From UKL13-2 sp947085425 (lineage in GTDB: Bacteria; Pseudomonadota; Gammaproteobacteria; Burkholderiales; Usitatibacteraceae): 62,861 nt of DNA. Below the pieces are notes generated by a model, which was not told the DNA's origin, did no database searches, and saw only the letters and a program-made list of their open reading frames with translations. Every line of letters begins with the position of its first letter. Positions within the stretch are counted from its first letter, which is position 1. The DNA is taken from NCBI GenBank assembly GCA_947085425.1, contig CAMTWK010000009.1, positions 1-62,861 of the forward strand. The letters are read 5' to 3'. This document shows positions 50,284 to 58,039 of the stretch, in pieces. The translations under genes and the position numbers were made by a program.

Positions 50284-51345
50284 TTACAGTACGCCGCGCG
50301 CCATCTGGTCTGCTTCGATGGCTTCGAACAGCGCCTTAAAGTTACCTTCGCCAAAGCCCTCGTTGCCTTTGCGCTGAATCACTTCAAAAAAGATCGGGCC
50401 AATGACAGTCTCGGTAAAAATTTGCAACAGTTTGTCCTCGTTGGATTCTTTGTCGAGCCCCTCGCCGTCGATCAGAATCCTGTTTTTCTGCAGACGCGCC
50501 AAATCCTCGCCGTGGTTGGGCACGCGATTATTGATCAGTGCGTAATACGAGTCGGGGGTATCCAAAAATTTCACGCCGCTGGCACGCAGTGTTTCCACTG
50601 TCGTGTAAATATCACGACAGGCCAGGGCGATATGCTGAATGCCTTCACCGTTGTAGGCGTCCAGATACTCCTGAATTTGCGACTTCTGATCGGCCGGTTC
50701 ATTGATCGGGATACGAATTTTTCCGCACGGACTGGTCAAGGCGCGTGACGTCAACCCGGTCTTTTTGCCTTTGATATCAAAATAGCGAATCTCACGAAAA
50801 TTAAACAACTTCTCGTAAAACTGCGCCCAGGTGTCCATGCGGCCGATGTAAACGTTATGGGTGAGGTGATCGACGTATTCCAGTCCCACACCCTTGGGAT
50901 GCGGATCGACGCCTTCAACCGGCACAAAATCAACGTCGTAAATGGTGCGGGATCCATACCGATCGATTAAATACAAGAGAGATCCGCCAATACCCTGTAA
51001 CGCCGGAATATTGAGTTCCATCGGGCCGACCGGTCCTTCGTATGGTTTTGCACCCAACTCAACCGCGCGCTTGAATGCTGCCGCGGCATCTTTGACCCGA
51101 ATGCCAAACGCACACGCAGACGGACCATGCACTCGTGCAAAAGACTGGGCAAAGCTATCCGGCTCGGCATTGACGATAAATTGAATATCGCCTTGTTTGT
51201 AAAGCAATACATTTTTTGAGCGATGTTTGGCCACCACCACAAAACCCAACTGCTCAAACAATTTGCCCAGTGCTTTGGTGTCCGGCGCGGTATATTCAAC
51301 AAATTCAAAGCCATCCGTGCCCATCGGGTTTTCAAACAAGTCCAT
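50284..51345 (-). CDS. hppD: 4-hydroxyphenylpyruvate dioxygenase
   Basis: Fe(II) enzyme converting 4-hydroxyphenylpyruvate to homogentisate. 353 residues from ATG 51345, chosen because AGAGG lies just upstream and the product then starts MDLFENPMGTDGFEFVEYTA; the ATG at 51372 has no ribosome-binding site. Two VOC-type domains; iron ligands are the His in DHLTHNV, the His in IQHIALACRDI and the Glu in FFEVIQRKGNEGFGEGNFK near the C-terminus. 150 bp upstream of hmgA on the same strand. Confidence 0.95.
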   Translation of the reverse strand: MDLFENPMGTDGFEFVEYTAPDTKALGKLFEQLGFVVVAKHRSKNVLLYKQGDIQFIVNAEPDSFAQSFARVHGPSACAFGIRVKDAAAAFKRAVELGAKPYEGPVGPMELNIPALQGIGGSLLYLIDRYGSRTIYDVDFVPVEGVDPHPKGVGLEYVDHLTHNVYIGRMDTWAQFYEKLFNFREIRYFDIKGKKTGLTSRALTSPCGKIRIPINEPADQKSQIQEYLDAYNGEGIQHIALACRDIYTTVETLRASGVKFLDTPDSYYALINNRVPNHGEDLARLQKNRILIDGEGLDKESNEDKLLQIFTETVIGPIFFEVIQRKGNEGFGEGNFKALFEAIEADQMARGVL

Positions 51346-51621
51346 TTTTGCCTCTGACAGTTTTGCGATCATGCAATTTAAAATCGTGAATAGGTGGCTT
51401 GTTGGTCACGCCGCCAAAATGGGCGCAGAATAAAGCCGTGCTGAAGAATGTGTTGACTGCTTATGCCAAGTTGCGCGGCACCAGTGGTCAACCCGCCCGC
51501 ATTAGTTTGCGTTGGCGGGATCGGGGGTTACCGTGCGGATGAGCCGCGACGTTTCACCATCACCCATGTGGGTGAGCGAAAGCTGGTATGGATCCGCAGA
51601 TCAAGTAAAAGGAGGTATGAC

Positions 51622-52044
51622 ATGAAGCGTAGTTTACCCGTATTATTTTTGCTGACAAGTCTGATGGCGTTGGTCGGTATCTCTGGCTGTGCGTCACTTT
51701 TTGAACCGGAGCCGGTGCCAATGACACTCGAACAGGTGGTCGCGCTGGCAAAGAGTGGCAAAGACGCTCAGGCCATCATTCAGGAAATTCAGAAATCGCA
51801 AACCATGTTTGATGTGACAGCCTCGCAATACGCCAAACTCTCCCGCGACGGTGTGCACGACGCAGTATTGGACTTTATGCAAAACGGCCAATTAAAAATG
51901 GCCGAGCGCCAAGGCCGTCGCGAAGCACTGCAAGACGCCTGGTTTACGAGTCGTGGATACTGGGGCTGGGGTTATTCCGGCATTTGGGCACCGCGCCCCT
52001 ACGGAGTTTGGATCAACGGCCGCTACCTCAAACGCAGTTACTAG
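51622..52044 (+). CDS. Small predicted lipoprotein
   Basis: 140 residues with a lipoprotein signal peptide: KRSLPVLFLLTSLMALVGIS and lipobox ISGC, Cys at about 25. The mature part begins ASLFEPEPVPMTLEQVVALA with helices AKSGKDAQAIIQEIQKSQTM and HDAVLDFMQNGQLKMAERQG, and ends in an aromatic, Trp/Tyr/Gly-rich tail (GYWGWGYSGIWAPRPYGVWI). No known family is certain. ATG 51622 has AAGGAGG at 51609-51615. A MITE-like repeat starts at its stop codon. Confidence 0.72.
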   Translation: MKRSLPVLFLLTSLMALVGISGCASLFEPEPVPMTLEQVVALAKSGKDAQAIIQEIQKSQTMFDVTASQYAKLSRDGVHDAVLDFMQNGQLKMAERQGRREALQDAWFTSRGYWGWGYSGIWAPRPYGVWINGRYLKRSY

Positions 52045-52188
52045 CAGTTTGTTGAAATTCTGCTGCGCTCGGTGATGCGGCGTTGGCAAGCGGCTCAAAA
52101 TCCTCATGTATACCGCATACATTCCGGTTTTTCGCCGCTTTCCGCCTCGCCTGACCTTCGCTCGCGACGAATTTCAACAAACCGCTAG
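52041..52188. repeat. MITE-like 148-bp inverted-repeat element
   Basis: CTAGCAGTTTGTTGAAATTC (52041-52060) and GAATTTCAACAAACCGCTAG (52169-52188) are inverted repeats matching at 19 of 20 positions. The 108-bp interior has no reading frame of note but carries its own dyad ATGTAT-accgc-ATACAT near the centre. The left end overlaps the lipoprotein stop codon (TAG within CTAG). CTAG at both tips recalls known targets and ends of small non-autonomous elements. Confidence 0.7.
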
Positions 52189-52211
52189 CAGTCTGCGCGG
52201 CAAATTTGCAT

Positions 52212-53354
52212 TTAGTTGATTTTGAATTCGCTGAAATTCGGCCCGCCGGTGCCGGCGCGGGCGGGCATATCTTTGATCGTATTGGGGTCAACAATGCCGG
52301 CGTTGCCCACCAGTAACGACAGATTGGTGGCCGAGTCGGCGTTGGCCAAACCTTCTTGAATGGTGATCTTTTCGGCTTTAATCAGCCGGAATAGATCCTG
52401 CTCAAAGGTTTGTGATCCAGGGGTCATGGATTTTTCCATGGCCTCTTTGATTTCAGGAACACGGCCTTCACTGATCAAGTCAACGATATTGCCGGTGTTC
52501 ATGAGAATTTCGACGACTGGTGAGCGCTTTCCTTCGACATTTTTCACCAGGCGCTGCGAGACAATGCAGCGCAAAGACACGCCCAGATCCGACATCAGCA
52601 CGGCGCGCTGTTCGAGCGGGAAAAAATTAATGATTCTGTTGAGCGCGTGATAACTATTGTTGGCGTGTAACGTCGCCAAACAGAGGTGACCGGATAATGC
52701 GTACATCATCGCGCTTTTCATGGTTTCAACATCGCGAATTTCACCGACCAAAATCACGTCCGGCGCCTGTCGCATGGCGTTGCGCATGGCCTCACCAAAC
52801 GAGTGTGAATCGTTGCCAATTTCGCGTTGATTGACGATGCATTTTTTAGACTGAAACATGTATTCAATCGGGTCTTCAAAAGTCAGGATGTGACCCGGTT
52901 TCATCATGTTGCGAAAATCCATCATCGCCGCAAGCGAGGTGGACTTGCCGGAACCGGTCGCGCCCACGACCAACACCAATCCGCGTTTTTCCATGATCAC
53001 TTGTTTGAGTACATTCGGCAGTCCGAGCGAGTCAAAGGCGGGGATGTCGGTGGCGATGTATCGCACCACGGCGGCGACGCTGGACTTTTGATGCATCATG
53101 TTGACGCGAAAGTTGCCGACGCCCTCAATCGGAAACGACAGATTCAGCTCAAGCTCTTTTTCGAACTTTTCAATCTGATACGGCTTGAGAATATCGTAAC
53201 AAAGTTTCTTGGCATCTTCTCCGGACAAAATCTGCGGGTTGATCGGCATGGAGACGCCGTTCACCTTCATGTTGATGGGCGCACCGGCTGATACAAAAAT
53301 GTCCGATGCATTTTTTTCGGCCATGAGCCTGAATAATTTTTCCAGAATCGCCAT
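52212..53354 (-). CDS. pilU: Twitching motility ATPase PilU
   Basis: Hexameric ATPase that aids pilus retraction at the base of type IV pili. 380 residues from ATG 53354, which has CAGGAGA just upstream. N-terminal PAS-like domain, Walker A VVGATGSGKSTSLAAMMD, Asp box LTFEDPIEYMFQSKKCIVNQ, Walker B RQAPDVILVGEIRDVETM and His box CLATLHANNSYHALNRII. The HILTFEDPIEYMFQSKKC wording and the long C-terminal tail point to PilU rather than PilT. No pilT is adjacent in the window. Confidence 0.93.
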   Translation of the reverse strand: MAILEKLFRLMAEKNASDIFVSAGAPINMKVNGVSMPINPQILSGEDAKKLCYDILKPYQIEKFEKELELNLSFPIEGVGNFRVNMMHQKSSVAAVVRYIATDIPAFDSLGLPNVLKQVIMEKRGLVLVVGATGSGKSTSLAAMMDFRNMMKPGHILTFEDPIEYMFQSKKCIVNQREIGNDSHSFGEAMRNAMRQAPDVILVGEIRDVETMKSAMMYALSGHLCLATLHANNSYHALNRIINFFPLEQRAVLMSDLGVSLRCIVSQRLVKNVEGKRSPVVEILMNTGNIVDLISEGRVPEIKEAMEKSMTPGSQTFEQDLFRLIKAEKITIQEGLANADSATNLSLLVGNAGIVDPNTIKDMPARAGTGGPNFSEFKIN

Positions 53355-53414
53355 TTTTTCTCCTGAATCAGTTTCCTGCCGGGGTATCCGTACCCGCAAC
53401 CGGGGACGTCAACA

Positions 53415-54239
53415 TTAAGTGCGCAACAGTTCGTTTATTGCGGTTTTTGAACGCGTTTTTGCATCCACCGTTTTGACAATAACAGCACAATACAGGCTGT
53501 ACCTGCCATCTGGTGACGGTAGATTACCCGAGACCACCACCGAATAGGGCGGGACTTTGCCGTAACACACCTCGCCAGTCTCGCGGTTATAGATTTTGGT
53601 CGATTGACCGATATAAACACCCATCGACAATACCGACCCCTCACCAATAATGACGCCTTCGACCACTTCGGAGCGTGCGCCAATAAAACAATTGTCTTCG
53701 ATGATGGTTGGGTTGGCCTGAATCGGCTCCAGCACGCCGCCAATACCGACCCCGCCGCTTAAATGCACGTTTTTGCCGATTTGCGCGCACGAGCCAACAG
53801 TAGCCCAAGTATCCACCATGCTGCCCTCATCGACGTAGGCGCCGATGTTGACATATGACGGCATCAACACCACGTTTTTGCCAATAAAGGAGCCGCGCCT
53901 GGCCACAGCCGGGGGCACCACGCGTACCCCGGTGGCGCGCATCGCGGCGGCGTCCAAATTGGCAAACTTGGTCTGTACTTTGTCAAAAAACCCCAGATCC
54001 CCGGCATGAATCGGTGCATTGTCGTTGAGGCGAAAGGACAGCAACACCGCCTTTTTAATCCATTGGTGTGTCACCCACGCGCCGTCAATTTTTTCGGCCA
54101 CGCGAATTCGACCGGCATTGAGGTCGGCGATGACGGTTTCGACCAACACACGAATGTCGGCGGGATGGGAAGTCGGGCTGAATTCGGCGCGTGTTTCCCA
54201 GGCGGCATCAATGGCGGATTGAATTTGAGTCGTGGTCAT
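53415..54239 (-). CDS. dapD: Tetrahydrodipicolinate N-succinyltransferase
   Basis: Transfers succinyl from succinyl-CoA to tetrahydrodipicolinate in the lysine and meso-diaminopimelate pathway. 274 residues, same as E. coli. N-terminal helical domain, then a left-handed beta helix (about 100-230) with VRVVPPAVARRGSFIGKNVV, MPSYVNIGAYVDEGSMVDTW, GSCAQIGKNVHLSGGVGIGG and EDNCFIGARSEVVEGVIIGE. The DEGSMVDTWATVGSCAQIG signature is specific for DapD. 60 bp after the pilU start region, same strand. Confidence 0.95.
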   Translation of the reverse strand: MTTTQIQSAIDAAWETRAEFSPTSHPADIRVLVETVIADLNAGRIRVAEKIDGAWVTHQWIKKAVLLSFRLNDNAPIHAGDLGFFDKVQTKFANLDAAAMRATGVRVVPPAVARRGSFIGKNVVLMPSYVNIGAYVDEGSMVDTWATVGSCAQIGKNVHLSGGVGIGGVLEPIQANPTIIEDNCFIGARSEVVEGVIIGEGSVLSMGVYIGQSTKIYNRETGEVCYGKVPPYSVVVSGNLPSPDGRYSLYCAVIVKTVDAKTRSKTAINELLRT

Positions 54240-54439
54240 GTTGAGCTCGGAAGTGGGGAGTGGGGTAAAGATGCATCAATAGCGCGGCAAAAAATATCGG
54301 GCCGGCATAAAAGTAGATCAATATTAAAAGCAATATCGGTCCCATCAGTGCTTGGGGATACGGATGCGACGAAGTGGTCCCGGTTGCGCCATTTTCGTAC
54401 GCTCACAGCACAGGGGTAAAATGCCGGATTGTTAATTAT

Positions 54440-54462
54440 AGGGTTTGGATCAACCAAACCCT
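54440..54462. promoter_or_regulatory. 9-bp inverted repeat upstream of EamA gene
   Basis: AGGGTTTGG-ATCAA-CCAAACCCT is a perfect 9-bp inverted repeat with a 5-base centre in the 286-bp divergent gap between dapD and the EamA gene. No T-run follows on either strand, so an operator is more likely than a terminator. Confidence 0.5.
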
Positions 54463-54525
54463 GCTGCCTGTACAGTAAATCGACCATTTAGGCCGACGCC
54501 TGCTGCCACAATTAAAAGGAAAGTT

Positions 54526-55485
54526 TTGTCACTACAATCAGATTTTCTTGCCCCGGTTAAAATTCGGACCCATTTTGCGTTGACGCCGATTCTGGGCATC
54601 ATGGTCGCTGCCACGACTTGGGGAATTATTTGGTACCCCTATCGATTCATGGAAGGAACCGGGCTGGCCGCACCCGTTGCCACGTTTTGCTCGTATCTGG
54701 TCGCGATTTTGTTGATGGGCATTGTGTTTCGCAATGTGTGGCCACAATTTTTACGTTTTCCCACCGCGCTGTTTTTTATCGGGTTGTCTGCGGGGGTGAC
54801 CAATGTCGCTTATTTGGTGGCGATCATGGAAGCAGAGGTTGTCCGGGTTGTGCTGTTGTTTTATATGGCACCACTTTGGACGGTCATGTTTGCGCGCGTG
54901 TTGCTGAACGAACGAATTAGCCCGCTGGGCGCGTTTACGGTGATCTTGGCAATGGTGGGTGCCGTGGTGATGCTGTGGCGCCCGGAGTTGGGTGCGCCGA
55001 TGCCGAAAAACGCCCATGAGTGGTTGGGATTGTTGGGTGGCATCACCTTTGCGTTGTGCAATGTGCTGGTCCGTCGCGAAACCCGTGCGACGCCGGAGGC
55101 AAAAACCCTGGCAGGCGCAATCGGCGTGGCAGTTGTGGCATTGCCGGTATCATTTTTATTGATCAAAACACCGGCGGCGACGTGGCCGGCCCTGGTCATG
55201 TCGCACTTTTGGCTGATCGCCATTATTGGCGTGGTATTGATGTCGAGCGGCTTGGCCATGCAATTTGGTCTGACAAAAATGCCGGCTAATCGCGCCGCCG
55301 TGATTTTGCTTTTTGAGCTGATTGTCGCGGCGATCGCCGCTCATTATTTGGCGAATGAAATATCAAGAATTCAAGATTGGATTGGCGGATTCATGATAAT
55401 TACCGCCGGGTTGCTGGCTGCGTATTGTGAGCCGCAGGCGGTTAAACCGGCTCCGGTGAAACCAGTGGAAGCGATGGTCAGATGA
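54526..55485 (+). CDS. EamA family transporter (DMT superfamily)
   Basis: 319-residue inner membrane protein with ten predicted transmembrane helices in two EamA repeats (first about 22-145, second about 165-295). Segments such as ATTWGIIWYPYRFMEGTGLA and LYMAPLWTVMFARVLLNERI (here FYMAPLWTVMFARVLLNERI) are characteristic. Likely exports amino acids or other metabolites; the substrate is not visible. TTG 54526 is preferred as start because AAAGGA precedes it; the frame is open 27 codons further upstream through the 9-bp inverted repeat. Its end overlaps smpB by 8 bp (convergent). Confidence 0.82.
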   Translation: MSLQSDFLAPVKIRTHFALTPILGIMVAATTWGIIWYPYRFMEGTGLAAPVATFCSYLVAILLMGIVFRNVWPQFLRFPTALFFIGLSAGVTNVAYLVAIMEAEVVRVVLLFYMAPLWTVMFARVLLNERISPLGAFTVILAMVGAVVMLWRPELGAPMPKNAHEWLGLLGGITFALCNVLVRRETRATPEAKTLAGAIGVAVVALPVSFLLIKTPAATWPALVMSHFWLIAIIGVVLMSSGLAMQFGLTKMPANRAAVILLFELIVAAIAAHYLANEISRIQDWIGGFMIITAGLLAAYCEPQAVKPAPVKPVEAMVR

Positions 55486-55927
55486 CCATTTTTTTCATGA
55501 TCTGACCCTGCTCGCGCTTCCAGTCTTTTTCTTTTTCGGTATCACGTTTGTCGTGCTGCTTTTTGCCTTTGGCTAGCCCGATCTCGAGTTTGATGAGCCC
55601 ACCCTTGTAGTGCAAATTGAGTGGCACCAGGGTGTAACCGCGTTGTTCGACTTTTCCGGTCAGCTTCTTAATCTCGTCGTGATTGAGTAATAACTTGCGC
55701 GACCGTACCGGGTCGGGGATCACATGGGTTGAGGCGGCCGGCAAGGCGGCAATGTGCGAGCCGATTAAATAGAACTCGCCCTTTTGCAAGATCACATAAC
55801 CTTCCTTCAGTTGTGCACGACCGGCGCGAATCGCCTTGACCTCCCAACCGGTCAGCACCAGTCCTGCTTCGTAGCGATCTTCAATAAAATAGTCGAAAAA
55901 TGCTTTTTTGTTTTCGGCGATGCTCAT
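55478..55927 (-). CDS. smpB: SsrA-binding protein SmpB
   Basis: Brings tmRNA to stalled ribosomes for trans-translation. 149 residues starting MSIAENKKAFFDYFIEDRYE, with EAGLVLTGWEVKAIRAGRAQ and KEGYVILQKGEFYLIGSHIA, and a basic C-terminal tail (KGKKQHDKRDTEKEKDWKRE) that enters the mRNA channel. The tmRNA gene itself is not in the window. Divergent from ratA. Confidence 0.96.
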   Translation of the reverse strand: MSIAENKKAFFDYFIEDRYEAGLVLTGWEVKAIRAGRAQLKEGYVILQKGEFYLIGSHIAALPAASTHVIPDPVRSRKLLLNHDEIKKLTGKVEQRGYTLVPLNLHYKGGLIKLEIGLAKGKKQHDKRDTEKEKDWKREQGQIMKKMVI

Positions 55928-55993
55928 GTGGCTATTTTATCGGAGTCTGGACCTGTTTTCGACGCGCGCCGATGACGCAGCTAAAATGTGGTC

Positions 55994-56470
55994 ATGCCCG
56001 AAGTCACAAAATCCGTATTGTTGCCCTATCCTGCCGCGTCCATGTTTGCATTGGTTGACGCGGTCGAGAGCTACCCGGAATTCTTACCATGGTGCGGCGG
56101 GGCGCAGGTGCATTCGCGCGACCAACATCACACCAAAGCAACGATTCATATTCGCTATTTGGGGGTCGCCCAATCCCTGACCACCTACAACAACAAGCGC
56201 CATCCTGTTGAAATGACGTTGGCGCTGGTTGACGGCCCTTTTCAAAGTTTGAGCGGCGTGTGGAAATTTATTCAACTTGCCGACGATGCCTGCAAGGTTG
56301 AATTTAATTTACGTTACGCTTTTGCCAACCCGGTGATTGAAGGCGTGATCGGACCGGTAATGGCCAATATTGCTGAAACATTGGTTGACCGCTTTGCCAA
56401 ACGTGCCGAGGGTTTGGAATTGTTCGCCGCGGTGCAACAATCATTTGTGCCACCTGAAACATCATTGTGA
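55994..56470 (+). CDS. ratA: RatA/Coq10-type START domain protein
   Basis: 158-residue START-like protein of the RatA/COQ10 family. Typical start MPEVTKSVLLPYPAASMFAL and VDAVESYPEFLPWCGGAQVH; later WKFIQLADDACKVEFNLRYA and the C-terminal helix ETLVDRFAKRAEGL. In eukaryotes Coq10 binds ubiquinone; in E. coli RatA was reported to affect ribosome subunit joining. A GTG at 55988 is an alternative start. The end overlaps the rnfH start (GTGA). Confidence 0.9.
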   Translation: MPEVTKSVLLPYPAASMFALVDAVESYPEFLPWCGGAQVHSRDQHHTKATIHIRYLGVAQSLTTYNNKRHPVEMTLALVDGPFQSLSGVWKFIQLADDACKVEFNLRYAFANPVIEGVIGPVMANIAETLVDRFAKRAEGLELFAAVQQSFVPPETSL

Positions 56471-56766
56471 AAAAAATATCGGTTTTATTGGTTTGGGCCT
56501 GGCCACAATCGTGCGGCGAAATATCGGTAGACATGATTCCGGGCGCAACCATTCGCGACGTTCTGGGTTCGGCGCGCGCTGTGGCAGAGCTGCCACCGGA
56601 AATCGTCGGTGAATTAACCGGATACGGGGTATGGGGGCGCGCCTGCCGGGAATCATTTGTGGTGCGTGACCAAGACCGCATAGAGTTATACCGCGCGCTG
56701 ACGGCGGATCCCAAAGAGGCGCGCCGCAAACGGGTCAGTGCCAAAAACGTCAAATCGTCCGGCTGA
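56467..56766 (+). CDS. rnfH: RnfH family ubiquitin-like protein
   Basis: 99-residue beta-grasp protein of the RnfH (RatB) family: KKISVLLVWAWPQSCGEISV, then a helix FRDVLGSARAVAELP-like segment (TIRDVLGSARAVAELPPEIV), VGVWGRAC-like YGVWGRACRESFVVRDQDRI and ELYRALTADPKEARRKRVSA. It starts at GTG 56467 inside the GTGA overlap with ratA. The ratA-rnfH pair beside smpB is a widely kept arrangement. Function is not settled. Confidence 0.9.
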   Translation: MKKISVLLVWAWPQSCGEISVDMIPGATIRDVLGSARAVAELPPEIVGELTGYGVWGRACRESFVVRDQDRIELYRALTADPKEARRKRVSAKNVKSSG

Positions 56767-56827
56767 CTCCGTCAGCGGCGGCACCTAGTCACCCACCACG
56801 TCGGATCGGAGGCGCAATCGGACGGGT

Positions 56828-57361
56828 TTATTTCTTGCAGGACTCGTTCATAGCCGCGTTTACCTTGGCGACTTCGGCCGCACGCGCGGCATCGTCAAGA
56901 ATCTTGCGGCCACCCCGGTCATCCGTGCCGCCAATTGGGCGGCCGGAATTCAGCTCCGCCAAATAGCGGCCGGCGTCCTTGCAGCGTGCTTCATTGGCTT
57001 TGGCAAATTTTTCTTCTTCCTCGGCTTTTTTTGCGGCGGCGGCATCATCGGCGCGCTTTTTGTCGAACTCTTTGACGCGATCAGCCAGTGATTTCGGACC
57101 CTCTTTAGTGGCAGCCTTGCCCTTGTCGTCTTTGGGTGCAGTTTTGGCATCGGCAGGTGCTGCTTTTGCGGGTGCGGCCGGGCCCGCTGCCGAATTTGTG
57201 TTGACCTTTTTCGGTACCGCGTTTTGGGCGTCTGGCGGCGGTGGAATGTCGCTGTATTGGACATTGCCGTCTTTGTCGACCCATTTGTAAACCTGCGCAG
57301 TCACGGAGACCGCCGCTAACAAAACTGCAATGGCAATGATGATTTGAATGGGGGATTTCAT
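56828..57361 (-). CDS. DUF4124 domain-containing exported protein
   Basis: 177 residues: a signal peptide (PIQIIIAIAVLLAAVSVTAQ), then the DUF4124 motif VYKWVDKDGNVQYSDIPPPP, then a low-complexity Ala/Lys/Pro region (about 60-110), a charged coiled segment KEFDKKRADDAAAAKKAEEE and a C-terminal part with EARCKDAGRYLAELNSGRPI. Probably periplasmic or surface associated; function unknown. The ATG has AGGAGC upstream on the minus strand. 25 bp after the next small lipoprotein gene. Confidence 0.85.
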   Translation of the reverse strand: MKSPIQIIIAIAVLLAAVSVTAQVYKWVDKDGNVQYSDIPPPPDAQNAVPKKVNTNSAAGPAAPAKAAPADAKTAPKDDKGKAATKEGPKSLADRVKEFDKKRADDAAAAKKAEEEEKFAKANEARCKDAGRYLAELNSGRPIGGTDDRGGRKILDDAARAAEVAKVNAAMNESCKK

Positions 57362-57386
57362 GGGGGCTCCTGATTCCGTTACTTCG

Positions 57387-57809
57387 TTACCACAATACGG
57401 GTGGAAATTTGGCTTGTTCGGTGCTGCGAAAACAAATGTTGATCACTTCCTGGGCGTGCAAAATTGTCGCCTTGCTGTCAAAAACCTTTGCGGCCGACTG
57501 TGCCTTGCCCAATTGATCTAAAGCGCGAGACCAAAGTGTATGGGTTTGCCTGGCATTGTTCACACTGATTTCGGCAACTTTTAATGCGTGACTGGCTTGC
57601 TCGGTTAAGGCGGTGGGTGCCGCAATCACAACCTGCGTTTGCGCGGCACTTTTGCCCAAATTCGGTTGTTGAAATGGGGCAAGTGCACAACCGGTCAAGC
57701 TTGCCATTACAAATATCAAAAAATAACGTCGACCATCACGACTGACTGGTCGTTGAATACACTGATAAACAATGTCGATTTTGGAGAAAAATATCAATGT
57801 CTTCAACAA
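57387..57809 (-). CDS. Hypothetical small lipoprotein
   Basis: 140 codons if started at TTG 57809. A hydrophobic stretch RRYFLIFVMASLTGCALAPF includes a lipobox LTGC, so it is likely a lipoprotein with a mature part of about 100 residues: QTQVVIAAPTALTEQASHAL, helices KVAEISVNNARQTHTLWSRA and LDQLGKAQSAAKVFDSKATI. No family recognised. The start is uncertain since no ATG or good ribosome-binding site precedes the signal peptide. It probably shares a transcript with the DUF4124 gene. Confidence 0.5.
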   Translation of the reverse strand: MLKTLIFFSKIDIVYQCIQRPVSRDGRRYFLIFVMASLTGCALAPFQQPNLGKSAAQTQVVIAAPTALTEQASHALKVAEISVNNARQTHTLWSRALDQLGKAQSAAKVFDSKATILHAQEVINICFRSTEQAKFPPVLW

Positions 57810-58009
57810 TTTAGACGGTTTTATTCGCTTCGATTCGCTAAGTTAGCGTTAATCAGCTGTTGAGTCAAATAAATAGTCATTTTGCCCGCTAAAGCAGCAA
57901 ACTGTTTTGTTTTGCCTTAAATGGCCGGAAGTCCGCGCCAATCAACGGATTTGCGCTTTTGTTTGCAGTCCCGGTGCGTCCAAACAGCGCATGAACAATC
58001 CGACCTGCG

Positions 58010-58015
58010 TATAAT
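58010..58015 (+). promoter_or_regulatory. -10 box of guaB promoter
   Basis: A perfect TATAAT stands 25 bp upstream of the guaB GTG. The -35 region at 16-18 bp spacing is poor (around GCGCAT), which suggests an activator or growth-rate control. In the 230-bp gap upstream I also see a small palindrome CGCTAAGTTAGCG near 57836. Confidence 0.55.
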
Positions 58016-58039
58016 GCTGTTTTTGTCGGAGCTAGAAAC

